From: Aplectana chamaeleonis
Lineage: Eukaryota; Nematoda; Chromadorea; Rhabditida; Cosmocercidae
Direction: 5' to 3'
Length of the DNA stretch: 64,000 nt
Assembly: GCA_029168955.1 (NCBI GenBank)
Contig: JAPDOI010000022.1
Location: 930,001 to 994,000 of the forward strand
Shown here: piece by piece, positions 33,450 through 45,210 of the stretch
How the letters are laid out: each line of letters opens with the position of its first letter
Numbering within the stretch: position 1 is the stretch's first letter
The notes under the pieces: generated by a model
Database searches by the model: none
What the model was told of the DNA's origin: nothing
What the model saw: only the letters and a program-made list of their open reading frames with translations
Translations under genes and position numbers: made by a program

Positions 33450-34583
33450 GCAATTCTATGGGGACTATAACAGGTTCAATCCAAAAGAAACTCAGCCGGA
33501 TAATAGAAGAGGATGGTGCCGCACGAAATCCTCGAACGCAATCGTAAATACCACTGATAAGGTCGAGTACGACCGCCTAACGGAGCTAGAGTCGAATCGA
33601 CCGCTCACGAAGGCACAGCAAATCAAAACTGAAATTCGAGATTTTCCGGAAATTCGAGATTTTCCGAAATAGTCTGCCTAAATTCGAAGGAGTAGTCGGT
33701 TGTTTTTCACCGTTCGGATGCTACATGAGGAGAGGAGTTCATTACCTAATTCATAGTTCCAAGCAAGCATGTTTTACAAAAGTTATAATTCTTTGAATGA
33801 TTGAGGTTATGGAGGTCCAGTCGTTGTGCACCTTGAAAGCGGGCACACAAAACGAAATGCATAATCCCATTTAGAGCTTCTTATTTTTCGTCTTACACGT
33901 CCGTCATGACATGTTTTACACGGGAAAATTCGAGAAATCGGGAAAATTGGACTGAAAATACGATTTTTTCTGGAATAAAGCCTGACATGGACAGGATCAT
34001 GGACACTAAAGCCTGACAGTTTGCATGAAAGTTTATATTTCTACAACGTTAGAATCCTCTTGTTAAGAGAAATGCAAAAATAAGTTTGAAATTGATTTAG
34101 GACCACTCTGAAGCGAGTTACGACGAAGCGGCGCTTTGTGCGGGCGAACAAGGCCGAAAAACGCCGTTTTTGCAAGAAATATGTGCGCTACTGTACCATC
34201 TCACGGTTCTCTCTCCTCCATTTTCCATGCGTCTGCTGACCCCTCCCACCCATTGCAGCACTGGCTTTGTGCGAACAGGTCTAGGGTTCCGGCACGGATG
34301 CCAGACAAAGAACGGGAAACTTGCGATTGTAACTAAATAGCCCTTGTGGTTTATGAGCACGTCGGTAACGACGTATAATAAATAAATAAAAATTCCCATT
34401 CTATCTACAACTATTCTGGTAGATATGACAGCGCTGTCCCTTTTCCATTTTTTTACCCAATTTTCAGCAACAACTGAGCATAGTGATTGAGCATTGCTAA
34501 CGCGGTTTATCTTTCTCTCTTTGTGCATCGTGAAAAGAAATAGGTGAACTTAGTAATGCATGGTTCATTCGAGGGCAGCGCTT
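33450..34583. other. No recognisable feature
   Basis: Possible LINE 5' region to about 33700, then unassigned sequence. A 136-codon minus frame at 34118-34528 shows no motif or splice pattern. Confidence 0.5.
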
Positions 34584-34587
34584 TTAA

Positions 34588-35189
34588 AGGCAGTAGTCGC
34601 GATGAAAAAAGTTGTGAAAAAAAAACCATAAAATTCAGCACGATCCGCAAACGGCTAAAAGGCTTCGAAGGGTACGCGGTAAGAAACGAGCTAAAAATAG
34701 AGTTATCTAGATCCTAGGTTGCCAATTCGTGCACACGTGCACAACTCCGCTCAAAAAAATCGCAGTATCATGTGTGTAAAGTCAAAAATCGTCGTCATTC
34801 ATAGGCAAAAATAAACGTAAATTAAGCTATTGAAAATAGTTGAACCATGTAACCAAGCACTCCATTCAATGTTTTAACTAGATTAGACATAATTATTCGA
34901 TCAGGCTAGTCCGAAGAAAATCAGTCATTGATTGATTTCCAATTTCAACCCAGCTGATGTTCTTGATATTAGAGATCATCGATGCTGATGACGGTTACGC
35001 CTCCTTCCTGCGCCCGCCTTTCATGAATACGGCCACTGGTCCAACATCAATAGACTGGAAAGTTCAGGCCTGAAACTTGGCCCAAAATAGGCTTTTTTTC
35101 GCAAAATTTTCTGATACTCTACTCTGGATCCAGAAAAAAATTTAAAGAGGAAAAGAAGGAAGGCATATATTTTATTGCGACCACTGCCT
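34588..35189. mobile_element. 602-bp TTAA MITE, related subfamily
   Basis: Starts AGGCAGTAGTCGCGATGAAA and ends TTTTATTGCGACCACTGCCT, flanked by TTAA (34584-34587) and TTGA (35190-35193). The terminal words resemble the 485-bp family, but the interior is different. Confidence 0.8.
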
Positions 35190-36110
35190 TTGAAAGAGTT
35201 CTTTTCCGACTTTTCCGTAGATGACAAAAGGCCTTGCAAGTTTAATAATTGCAATAGTTGCAAAAACAGCAACTACTGCCTTTTTGAACTTCCTCTAGGA
35301 ACCCTACGTCCTTAAATTTCCGTAGGAACCTTTCTATTTCCTGTTGAAACATTATAAGTATACTTCGTGTGGACTATTTCCGAATTTTTTTTATCTCAAT
35401 TTCCCTACAAGTGCGGTCTACCATGCGCTTTATAATGAAAAAAAAACTCTTGAAAACGACAAGGCGAGCATTCAATTTGATTCGATTATGACCTCTGAAA
35501 TACCTAGGAGTTGAGCTTCGCGAAAAAAAGGATTACGTTCCAAAGCCGAAAAGTAGCATGAAAATCCCTTTATTAGAGATGACGGTCTACGAATTTGTGA
35601 AAATGTCTTGAAACAGTTATTAGTCAAAAATCTGCGTGCACATACTTGTAACGCGCAGTCCACCTCAGTCGAACTTGCTGCTTCAACGACGGAGCGGCAA
35701 GTTTTTAGCCTGCTGCTTGTGTGGTGAAGCAGTGAACGTGAAACTTTGTTCCTTTCTCCGTGGAGCGACGAGTTGGAGAGCTGCTGCTACGAACCCTTAG
35801 ATCAGCTAGCCTAAGCAGGTGTTAGTTACATCTATCGTAAGTGTAGGTTGCTTGTGAATTTGAAGTTAGTTGGTTCAAGACTGCACGTAAGACATTCACT
35901 ACCCACATTGAACTGGATTCACCATTTCTGAGACGTACCCATCGTGTTTGTGCACGCCACAAAAATACAAATGGGTTTTTTGCGAAGTCTGTACGAATGC
36001 CGGTCAGCCGCTGCAGCAGGCGTTTCTGGACGAAATCGTACCGAGCTACGTAGAAAATCAAGATACAACCGTTATCCTAGTATGATTTTCGAGTCGGCAT
36101 CGAAGCATTG
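35190..36110. other. No firm feature; one unrecognised frame
   Basis: A 79-codon minus frame at 35822-36061 (with YDFVQKRLLQRLTGIRTDF) looks more protein-like than its surroundings, but no family or splice context supports it. The rest shows nothing. Confidence 0.4.
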
Positions 36111-36537
36111 AAGTAATAGCAAACAGTATTCTGTAGCAGGCCAATCGAGTATAGCACAGAGCTAAGCCTAAAGTTTTGGCGTTGTCGCCTTCTTCAGAGC
36201 CTGCCAATCGAGAACATTCTGGAAACTACTCAATCGAGTGCAATTTCATTCTACAGTCTTCTTAGTAGGTAATCAGACCACCCACGAAGCAACGTATGCA
36301 ACGGAAAAATAGATCAACCTAAGACTGTGAGAATAGACGCTCAACTACCAGGTTGTTCAATAAGTTTTGTCGTTCGATAAGAAAACACAGTTGGATGGTT
36401 CAAAATACACTGTATTGTTCAACATAATCTCCCTAGACATTAATACACTTGCTCCAATGATCCTCCAATCTGTGGATCCCATTCCTGAAGTGAGAATCCG
36501 GAAGGTCTGCAAAATACGCTTCAACAGTCGTTATGAC

Positions 36538-38233
36538 CAGGGGTGTGCGTAGTTACGGTTTACGATTTACGACTTCACGATTTACGGTGTTTCTTGCTCT
36601 CGTAATTACGGTTTACGATTTACGACATTTCGGACCGTAAATCGTAATTTTTCGTAAATAAAATTACATGCAATGGAAGTAAATCACAAGACATCTCCAA
36701 TTGACCTGCTCTAATCCCACTTTGCGTATACTAATGTTTTAGATCAGGAGATGGAGCCAACCCAGGCGTGTTACTACAGCACGATCCCTTTACCATTCCT
36801 TAATGTAATTCTATGATTATAACGCGGGACAAGCGGTCGGAGTTGGAGGCGATGGCTAACAGATCCGCGTAGCTCGCCGCGCACGTCTCATTAGCTGTCG
36901 CAAACGACGCAATGCAATCTAAAATCACTCCTCACGAGGAACTTCGTTTTCGAGTTTTTCATGAAGATTAACTTTCCTGATTCCCATAACTAGATTAGCG
37001 TCAGAATATCGAGCGAGGCGGTCTAATCAATCAAAAAATTGCTTCAAATAGTGCTCTTGGCCCGCCTTTTGAGTAGATCACGGCTACTCAGAGTTCACGA
37101 AAATCATCACGAGGATTCGTTTTCTATCCCAAAAGTTTGAAGCTAAAAATCGTTCTCTCTAGTTGATTTCTCTTCATCCGCAGCAAACGGACACTCCGAA
37201 AAGGCGCCAGTGCTAGTTTAAACGCTCATCTTCGCCCTTTTTTCTGAAACCGTTATCTCACACTAATGCGATCGTTCGGTGGGGCGCGTTGGCTACATTC
37301 TTCACTAAACTATGGGGACTAAACTACACAAAGCGGCAAAAATTAGAAAGCGATTTTCTTGCTTACGTTTCCTTTGAGAATCTACCGTATCGTCACCATA
37401 AAGCTACGATTCTGCAAGTGATTAAGTGGGCATACGAAAAAATAGCCTGAGCTGGGCGACTGATACTGTGCCCTAGATAATATAGAGTTGGCACGGATCG
37501 GACTAATACTTTGCGATCTCTATTGAAGGTTGGTGCAAGCTCGGTGCCATATTTTTTAACGTACGTGGACCGAGTTTGAGCCAACCTTCAGTAGGGAAAT
37601 CGAAGTACATAATATACACTGATATGGTGATTTCGGGAGGAGTTGGGAGGAGTTCTCAAAATCGGCTGTTGAGAATCGCTTAGATATGGTGATTTCGGCT
37701 TAACGCTTACAACGGCGTTAGCGTTTCAGGAGAGCAGGTACGTGGACAGCTGAATCGGAATTGCGGTTTTCTCAAGATCTGGGAAGGAGTTGCCCTGCAC
37801 AGCGACAGCGACCGGCTGTCGCGGAGCTCCCGCTCTTTAAACCTATCACATTCACAGTGCGCTGCACAGCGACAGGCTTCGGCACATTTGAAGTATGTCA
37901 GCCCTCCGCGACACGTCGCTGCGGCTGACGGGCCATAATTGTTCCTACGGCAACCAATGCCACTGCTCCGATGCAGGTCCCGCGCGATTTGTGCTAGATT
38001 TCATGCCTGTCGCTTATGACAGCGACAAAGTGTACCATACACCTTAAACATGGTTAGCTGTCAAATACTGAACGCAACTTAATATGTACTTAGTGAAACG
38101 TGAAACAGTTTCACCACATTAATCATATTTTTAGTGGTTATTGTTCTTGATTGCTGTGTACGATTTACGGTGGTTTTGTCGTAATACGTTTTACGATTAA
38201 CAAAATTTGAAACTTCATTTACGCACACCCCTG
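36538..38233. mobile_element. hAT-like element inside the mariner, TTTACGA subterminal repeats
   Basis: Starts CAGGGGTGTGCGTAGTTACG and ends TTTACGCACACCCCTG. It is flanked by GTTATGAC (36530-36537) and GGTATGAC (38234-38241), an 8-bp duplication with one mismatch. Immediately inside are repeats of TTTACGATTTACGG (left) and matching ATTTACGG/TTTTACGATTAAC (right). The mariner reading frame closes cleanly when it is taken out. No transposase; the 101-bp palindrome and GC-rich palindromic patches (GGCTGTCGC, about 37800-37990) fill it. Confidence 0.88.
37507..37607. mobile_element. 101-bp palindromic MITE, copy 2
   Basis: TACTTTGCGATCTCTATTGA ... GTAGGGAAATCGAAGTA, same length and layout as 15760-15860. 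It is the innermost layer of the nest. Confidence 0.8.
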
Positions 38234-39696
38234 GGTATGACCCCTTCATTTGATGAAAAACGCTTGCCACGCACAAATTTTTTGAGTTCTGGAAACAAGT
38301 GGAAGTCGCTGGGGGCCAAATCTGGTGAATACGGTGGATGCTCCAACTATTCGAACTTTGATTCACGGATTTTGGCCATTGTCAAAATGCTCTTGTGGCA
38401 CGATGCATTGTCCTGATGAAAAAAGATTTTTCTTCTGCAAACAGGGTCTTTTCTCACGAAATCTTTCCTTCAAATAGTCCCAAAGGTTGCAATAAAAATC
38501 AGAATTAATTTTTTTCCTGAGTTTGCAAGTAATCCACAGACAAAATTCCTTTCGCATCCCAAAAAACTGATGCCATAATCTTCTTGGCCGATTTCCGTAC
38601 ACGATCTCGTTTCGAAGCCGAACAACCAGGTTCACACCACTCTTTGGCCTCTTGTTTTGATTCAGGATCATGGTGATAGTCCCAAGACTCATCCATAGTG
38701 ATGAATCGACGCACAGAATCCACTTTTCCTTTTTGAAACTCTTCAAATGTTTCTGAGAATGTCGCATTCGAATGTGTTTTTGTTCCATTGTTAGCGATTA
38801 CGGCACCCATTGTGCCCAAAATTTATTCTAACATATGGCTCCCACTGCCTAATGAGATGTGTAGAACCTCTACTAAATCCCTCTCAGTCAATCGACCATC
38901 TTCCAAAACCATAACCTGTAGCTTGTACGACCACGTTTAATTTCAGCAACCCATCTTTCTCGTGTTCTAATTGTAGGTGAACAATCATTATACACTTTTA
39001 GCATTCGTTCGTGAATTACTTTTGGTGGTACACCTTCCAAAAATAAGAATTTTATCACTGCGCATTATTCAATTTTTTTTCCATTGCTGTGACAGAGAGA
39101 CACTAAATGGCTTGTTAACAAAGAATGCATTGACGGATTGAAATAAAACTTCACATACGTTCATATGAAGAGTGTACCAACAAAACAAAAAAAATTGGGC
39201 TAGTAGCAACGCTCTCTCTTATCGAACGACAAAACCTATTGAACAACCTGGTATGTAGTCACCCTCAGATTGGCACAGACGGATAAGAATGAGCTATTAT
39301 TAGGAGAAGGCCTTACATACGGCACTAATTACCTCAAGATACCGCCAAAACAGGCATTTTTGTGAGCGCGCACTCGGTGATCTCCCAGAGGTGTGAACTG
39401 TAGAACGGAATAGCGCTTGATCGAGTACTTTCCTGAATGTTCTCTATTTCCAGGCTCCGGAGAAGGCGACAACGCCGAAATGTTAGCTCAATAAATATGT
39501 ACTATACTCGATGGGTAAGCTACACAAGACTGTTTGATACAACCGTTGTTATATTGCATTGGTGCGTTCTGTTCGAAACGCTTTATTTGTCAATTTTAAA
39601 ATGAATCCAGTTACTTAAACTGAGAGAATCAAAAAGATTATTGGCATCCATGTAGCAATTCCGCCCAACCCGTGAGTCCAACGCATCAGCAAAACT

Positions 39697-40218
39697 ATGG
39701 AACCTTCAGAGGCTTTCGAATGTGTATTGGGCTTATACAAAGGGTTGCGGGCACCAGACACTGTTTTAGTAAGTGTTCCTATTTCTCCAGATAAGTCTGG
39801 CACCAATTAGCACCCCACCCCTGGGAGGATCGAGGGCTCGGTTGAACTTTGGCGAAGATCGATCACTTGGCCGTGTGGGTGGGAGTGGCGCCTCTTGCCA
39901 CTGCCCTACACGAGGTTTGTCTCACCAAGTGCTCCTCATAAATAGTATATTTCTCATGCGCTTGTTTGTAAGTTAAAATCTCTAGGCTACAGTTTACCGT
40001 TACTGTCATTGCAATTCTGTTCCTTGTGCTAGATCAACAACTGAACTTTTCTCATCTTTTCAGACAATGGAGCCGTTTTTACAAGGCTATATCATATACA
40101 TGGCTCCGGCGTGTACGTCTCAAGTCCCGCGAACTATCTTGGTCTTGATTCGAACGTGAAATTTGAGAAGAAAAATGAAGAATGGCACCCTTCACCAACG
40201 ATACCTCTGACCGAGTAG
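39697..40218 (+). CDS. Possible small two-exon gene, product unrecognised
   Basis: An ATG at 39697 opens MEPSEAFECVLGLYKGLRAP. A second open block follows a strong acceptor, CATCTTTTCAG (40063): NGAVFTRLYHIHGSGVYVSS, then LGLDSNVKFEKKNEEWHP and a stop at 40216-40218. Joining them in frame needs the donor AA|GTGTTC at 39772/39773, giving 76 residues. The better-looking donor GTAAGT three bases upstream gives the wrong phase. The second block is rich in conserved-looking residues and ends neatly at a stop. An extra exon may be missing. It lies just right of the outer foldback. Confidence 0.35.
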
Positions 40219-40321
40219 AGGCGTAATGCAGATTCCGACGCACTCTTGTAGACGGGATCACAATCCTCACAGTTTTGCGGTGGTTGCGTCAAATAAAGCA
40301 ACACCGGAAGCAAATTATCTG

Positions 40322-40812
40322 GTGGTCAATAAAGGCACCATACACGCTTGTAAACATTGTTGAGATTGCAAGGTGAAGCAAACCGTGCGGCTTGCTCCAC
40401 AACACTGACGCATTTAGAGGCGTCAAAAACCTTCTGGGAACGGAGTTATGGTCCCTCAAAAATTTAGCTATGGAAGCATGGTGGACGAGTTGTCACAGGC
40501 TTGTAACTTTCGCCTTTCACATCCGATGTATGCGAGCTGAACTGAGTTAAGAGAGAAGTTGAGAATGAAGGGAAGAACGGGGCTGTTGATCGGAAACCAT
40601 CGCTCATCTCACGAGTTTTCATTTGTTCACGTCGGTGGGAGAGCATTGCGCTTTCGGGGTTTGCATTGCGCTCAAAGTGGCAACTTCGGGCTCTTTTGGG
40701 GATCTTTCTGGCTCGTTTTCATGCGTTCTTTCGACGTCAACGTTAGAGCGTGCTCCTCGACTACCCATTCCTAGTGAAAACTGAAACACATTTTTCATCG
40801 TAAACACCGCCT
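40322..40812. mobile_element. Composite: half foldback joined to truncated TTAA MITE
   Basis: 40322-40426 starts AAAGGCACCATACACGCTTG and matches one arm of the 20.7-kb foldback. 40427-40812 matches the 485-bp MITE in reverse orientation, ending TTTCATCGTAAACACCGCCT. The junction falls within CGTCAAAAACCTTCTGG. The same two families are also adjacent at 20241-21181. Confidence 0.75.
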
Positions 40813-40815
40813 TTA

Positions 40816-42024
40816 TCGCGTAATAACCGAGTTCTAGGCCTGTAATTCTCCACCCCTTTGGTGTCTGAACTCTTCAATTAAGAACGCATTGAACCACCGA
40901 CGAATTTCCACGAACTCTCAACTCGTGCAAATCTCCGAAAACAGCTGTCTTTGCGCTACAACTTTGAAACCAATTTGGTCTTGTAACTTTCTGATTCGCA
41001 GGGATCAGTATGCTTCTGAGAGGGACTTTTTTTGAAATTTCTGGAGGGTTGTGTTCGAAGATTTATAAAAAAATGCTTGGGAAATTCCATAAAAATTTGC
41101 TGGGAAAATCGAAAATTTCTGCGAATGGCAACAACGGCCAATCCCACAAAAGGTCCGGCAAGCGGCAATCGCCACACACCCCTGCAGCGAAGCTCAAACG
41201 TGATGGGTGGATAATCGAAATTGGCGAATCACAGAAGAGATTCTCGGGGAAAAGATTCTTGAGTAGAAGTATGCATATGGCCCCTACAGTCGTCTGCTAA
41301 TGGAGATTGCACTTTCTTTGTCAGCCGGCCGCTTTCCGTACTGGCGCTGCGGCTCCTCTTGTCTATTCTGTCCTCAGCAATTCGTCACGACGAAAGCGCT
41401 TCGTGAGATGACAACTTATAAACGTCTTGTCAACGCCCCAGTTTGCCTGAGTTGAAGAATTCTGTAAAACACACCTTAATTACCAGATTAGAGTGAATGC
41501 CAGTTACCGTCAGTGTCTAACCTATAGAAGGCCGCGCTCAGCAATCGGGCGCGAAATCATTCGATCAATAGCCATCCTCTCTCCGTTTTTCCGCGCGTAA
41601 TTTTGCCAGCCTCGCAGCGTCGCTGTTTCTCCTCATCCAGTGATTGACGTTTGTAAGAATGGACGTAACGCGCGTGCGCGTCACGTCCTCAAATGGGAAC
41701 TAAGCTCTAAGAAAAACTGTCTATTGTATTGGGTGGCACATGAAGGTAATCTTGCTAGATAACAGAAGAATTGAGAGCAACGATAGTCAATAGTTTGTTT
41801 TCCGAATCCCAACTTGAAAATTGATTTTGCAGATTGTCTTGTCGGCCCATTCCGGATACGTGCTGCACCCGTCAACTCAGGACAATCTTCGAGGTCAGAT
41901 TCTGAAAATGTTCGTGAAAACCTTCCAGAGTGAAGTCAACTCTCGTCAGATGCGCAATCAGATCTTTTCCAGACGATTCTGGTAGCGGTCGAGAAATGGG
42001 ATATCAGTCTTACACATACCAATT
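40816..42024. other. Unassigned sequence
   Basis: Only a short dispersed repeat is recognisable: about 41402-41454 is the reverse of 19737-19790 (sharing GGCAAACTGGGGC and AAGTTGTCATCTCA). Frames up to 96 codons have no motif. Confidence 0.5.
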
Positions 42025-42404
42025 CAGGCAAATCATCCCTCTGAGCGGGACCTGAGAGCGGCCCGAGCGGCGCTGTCTCTCCGCTCCGAGCGAAAATTAG
42101 CCATCTATTCGGGCCACAGCAGCCGCTCTCTGGATGACAGCAGCACCGCTCGGAGCGATCTTCGATCCCAGTTGGCACTGCGATGGCTCTTCGGGCGAAC
42201 GAGCCTAGCTTCACCGATGGCTCTTCGCTTATTTTCTCGCTTCTGCTTCTCTAGCTCGCTCTCTTTCTTTTCCCTCTTCTCCCGATCCTTTTCTTACTCT
42301 CCTGCTTCATCATTTTCCCCACTTCTTCCTTTAGTCTCGAGAATCAAATTCTTTTCTATCTAACGCTGCCTTCCACTTGATCCAAAGCCTGCTTGTTTGT
42401 GGAA

Positions 42405-43058
42405 TATATGCTACAAATTCAGTGGTAATCTTCAGTACTGTGTATCTTTAAGTGCTTCTGTTTACTTTGAGGTAAACCACCGAACCTGCCATAGTTGACA
42501 GAAAATCTGAGACCTCTTAGAACTAGATGATCGCGTTTGTTAAAATCTTCGACAGAGCGTAATTAATGCTTTTTAGATGATCTTGTAATTTTGTAGCTTC
42601 GGTCTTTTCTGTCATTTATTTGAGAAGCTTAGGCCTGGAAGCTCCGAAGTCATGTATAATGGCTAAGTCCTTGTTCAATTGTATTTTCGTCAATTATTAA
42701 TCGTTATTTTGAAAATCGATGAAAAAGGCGAGAATCGAAATTTCAAAAAAAAAAGATCGATGATTATCGAAAAAAACTATTGATTAAGGACTTAGTCATT
42801 ATACATTACTTTGAAGCTTCGAGACCTAAGCTTCTCGGATAAGTTAGAAAAGACCGAAGCTGTAAAATTACAAAATCAGCTGAAAATCATTAATTACGCT
42901 CTGTCAAATTTTTTTGCAAACGCTATCATCTAGTTCTAAGGTGGCTCAGATATTCTGTTAACTATGGCAGATCTGGTGGCTTATCTCAAAGCTAATAGAT
43001 GCTTTCAGTGATAGACAGTACTGAAGATGGTGCGAAACTAGTTCAGGGGGGCCACATA
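42405..43058. repeat. 650-bp foldback
   Basis: Arms share TCTTCAGTACTG / CAGTACTGAAGA, ACTAGATGAT / ATCATCTAGT, GACAGAGCGTAATTAATG / CATTAATTACGCTCTGTC and GACTAAGTCCTTAATCA-type inner words. The centre is near 42715. No coding content. Confidence 0.85.
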
Positions 43059-43479
43059 GAATTCAACTTAGGAATGAATGATACCGTTTTCAAAAATCGA
43101 TCTAGTTCCATAGAATTTCTAGGAAATAACGATTGACAACGGTATCACACATCTGTTATTCAAAGAAATTTTCATTTTCATAGCTGAATCTTTCAATTTC
43201 TGTGGGTAAGTCTTGAGTGTCCCCCCCAACTAGTTTAGTACCCTGAAGATTAAAACTGAAAACAGTATATATTTCGATAATGAAGCTTTGGTACAAAAGT
43301 AAGGTAGAGTTAGATAGAAATAGTGCATGAGTACACAGGGATTTCACGCATGCAACGTGCCCGATGACGGCTCGGGACGATGGTATCGATAATATTAGTG
43401 ACAGCCGCTATTGACGGTGAGGGCTGCCCAGCAGTAGCGGCTGTCACTAATATTATCAATGCCATGCTCAGAGAGTGGG

Positions 43480-44310
43480 GGGGTCCTATTCGGCCGCGAT
43501 AGGCTTATTCGATGGAAGGTGACTGCAAGTCACTTTCTGGACAATTTTTGAACCGTTAAGGGGTCTCCCCCCACGGTCCTCAGCGGGGGGAGGTCCCTCG
43601 CTTCGACCGTGGCGAGAGTTATGTCCCTGTCGCGGACTGCTGTGGGGGGGGTGATCCCTTGCTGCGGGCCGCGATTTGGACCGTATCCTTGTTGGGGGAG
43701 ACCCGCTCCCACCTCCAGTGCCACTTAGTCTTATCGAACAGGCCACGTGCTGCCGCGTGGGAATTGGGGGTGCGGCGAAGGTTTTTTTTTCTTTGCGCCA
43801 TGTAGTCCTATCGAACAGGCCACGTGCTTTTCAGAGCAGCACGTGCTGTTCCGAAAGTTCCTTTCAACTCGACTAGGTACCCGATTAGAAAGCCTATCGT
43901 GGCCGAATCGAACCCCCCCCCCGACTCCCCGAGAGCGGTTTAAAATTCGTCCAGAAAGCTTTTAGGAACAGCCCCGAAAGGCGGACTCTCTCTGGGATCG
44001 GACACCTTATATACGTGCTGTGCGGCTAATATGCGCCAGGTCAGTTCTGAAGCGATCGATCAACGTGTTCAATTATGGGCATTGTGGCTCGTTCGTCGTC
44101 CAAACTCATTGTAGTCGAATCAAAAGCGTATCGTGGCCGAGTGAAACGGCTATGATTGGCGGCACGGACTTCTCACTTGGACGACGATTAGGCCACGTGG
44201 CGCACGGAAAGTACGTGACCGTATCGTCGTCCAACCGCTTTGTAGTCGAATTGAAAGCATATCGTGGCCAAATAAGACCCCCGGACTCTCTGAGTGGTTA
44301 TCCCTATGCC
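43480..44310. repeat. GC-rich block with three TATCGTGGCC units
   Basis: GTAGTCGAAT..AAAGC.TATCGTGGCC recurs at about 43870-43910, 44110-44140 and 44240-44270. Two of the copies are followed by ACCCCC.GACTC..CGAG-type sequence. TCGAACAGGCCACGTGC occurs twice (about 43734 and 43812). TATATA at 44008-44013 lies 30-35 bp before GTCAGTTCTG, a weak promoter-like arrangement. Frames here carry no family motif. Confidence 0.6.
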
Positions 44311-44602
44311 TAACGCACACTGGGATGACTCCAAATAGTCTACCGGAATACCTAGACCATACGACCATATATGAGGAGACTACCCATCGCAAGATTGGAA
44401 CATGTTGAGAACTAACATTGCGAGTAGGAAGTGGGTAAGATAGCAGTACTTGAGTTTTGGTGTGCTGTGCGTGCCGGGCTTCTATCAAAACGTGTCCTTC
44501 TGCAAACTTGTGTGAGCGTGAATAAAACTTACAAATTAGGCGATTGATCGAGATAGGCAAAGAACGCTCCGCATGGCCATCACGCTGCCTATGGAGCGCT
44601 AC

Positions 44603-44855
44603 TAATTTTTCCATGATGCGGTTCACGCTTCATAAGATGCGTGACTCAGTATCCATAACACGGAGCACGCTTATCATGGTGTGCGACTCATTTTCCATGA
44701 CGCGGCTCACGCTCATAATGCGCGACTCATTTTTCATGACGCGGATAACGCTTCTCATGGTGCGCGACTCATTTTCTATAACGCGGAGCACGCTTCTCGT
44801 GGTGCGCGAGTCTTTTTGCATGATACGGAGCACACTTCTAATAATGACGCGACGC
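44603..44855. repeat. 42-bp array, second locus
   Basis: Six or so units such as GCGCGACTCATTTTCCATGA + CGCGGATAACGCTTCTCATG + GT, 42 bp each. The two 21-bp halves resemble each other (ACTCATTTTCCATGA versus CTCACGCTTCTCATGG). It aligns at roughly 60 percent by eye with the 1-1790 unit through TTTCCATGACG...GCAC.CT. Confidence 0.8.
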
Positions 44856-45210
44856 AAGTTTCCCATAAAACGCTCTCTACCTCTCCACAATGCTCCACGC
44901 ACCACTAACATTTTGCAACGCGGAGATTCGATCACAGAGAATAAAAACGGAGGATCGCTGAGGCTTTGGAAAACGTAAATGCTACAATTGGCAGTGGGAT
45001 TCCATGCAGGGTCCGTGATTGCAGTGTACCAAGTGACGGTCTGGCCAACACTGCTCGCACTGATGTCGCCCCGAGAGCGGACGGACAGCGGCCGAGGGGC
45101 GAATTGGCACAGGACAGGAACGGCGGTGCCAGTGCGCACCTCGGCCGCTGTCCGGGCGATGACGTCATAATTGGGAGGAGCCGGTCCCGCTCGGAGCGAT
45201 GGTTTGCCTG

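Larger units (their letters stand above)
36348..39251 (-). pseudogene. Mariner element with broken transposase, split by a hAT-like insertion
   Basis: Terminal repeats CCAGGTTGTTCAATAAGTTT on the left and its complement on the right, with TA on both sides (36346-36347, 39252-39253). Removing the hAT insert leaves about 1.2 kb, the usual mariner size. On the minus strand: LEGVPPKVIHERMLKVYNDC (about 39020), RRFITMDESWDYHHDPESK (first catalytic D), HQDNASCHKSI (38419-38405 region) and PPYSPDLAPSDFHLFP. The C-terminal NEGVITTVEAYFADLPDSHF resumes across the hAT insertion. Frameshifts and stops (including after ESKFE) make it inactive. The nearest style is the Mos1-like mariner group. Confidence 0.92.
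36119..39537. mobile_element. Outer foldback, split by a mariner
   Basis: The left arm (about 36119-36290) contains CAAACAG, ATCGAGTATAG, GGCGTTGTCGCCTTC (36178-36192) and GAGAACATTC. The right arm has the complements in mirrored order, including GAAGGCGACAACGCC (39462-39476) and ACTATACTCGAT. The mariner lies in its centre, so the foldback is the oldest layer of the nest. Confidence 0.78.
42025..45210. mobile_element. Candidate 3.2-kb composite element with CAGGCAAA ends
   Basis: The left end CAGGCAAATCATCCCTCTGA, followed by GCGGGACC, faces the right end GGTCCCGCTCGGAGCGATGG, followed by TTTGCCTG, a roughly 28-bp diverged terminal repeat. Inside are a 650-bp foldback, a motif repeated three times, and a 42-bp array. 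No target duplication could be confirmed, so treating the span as one element is inference. Confidence 0.45.

Noticed and set aside
35822..36061. 79-codon minus frame with YDFVQKRLLQRLTG, considered as a LINE C-terminal piece
   Set aside because: No second motif of any LINE family nearby, and the frame ends without extension; left as unassigned.
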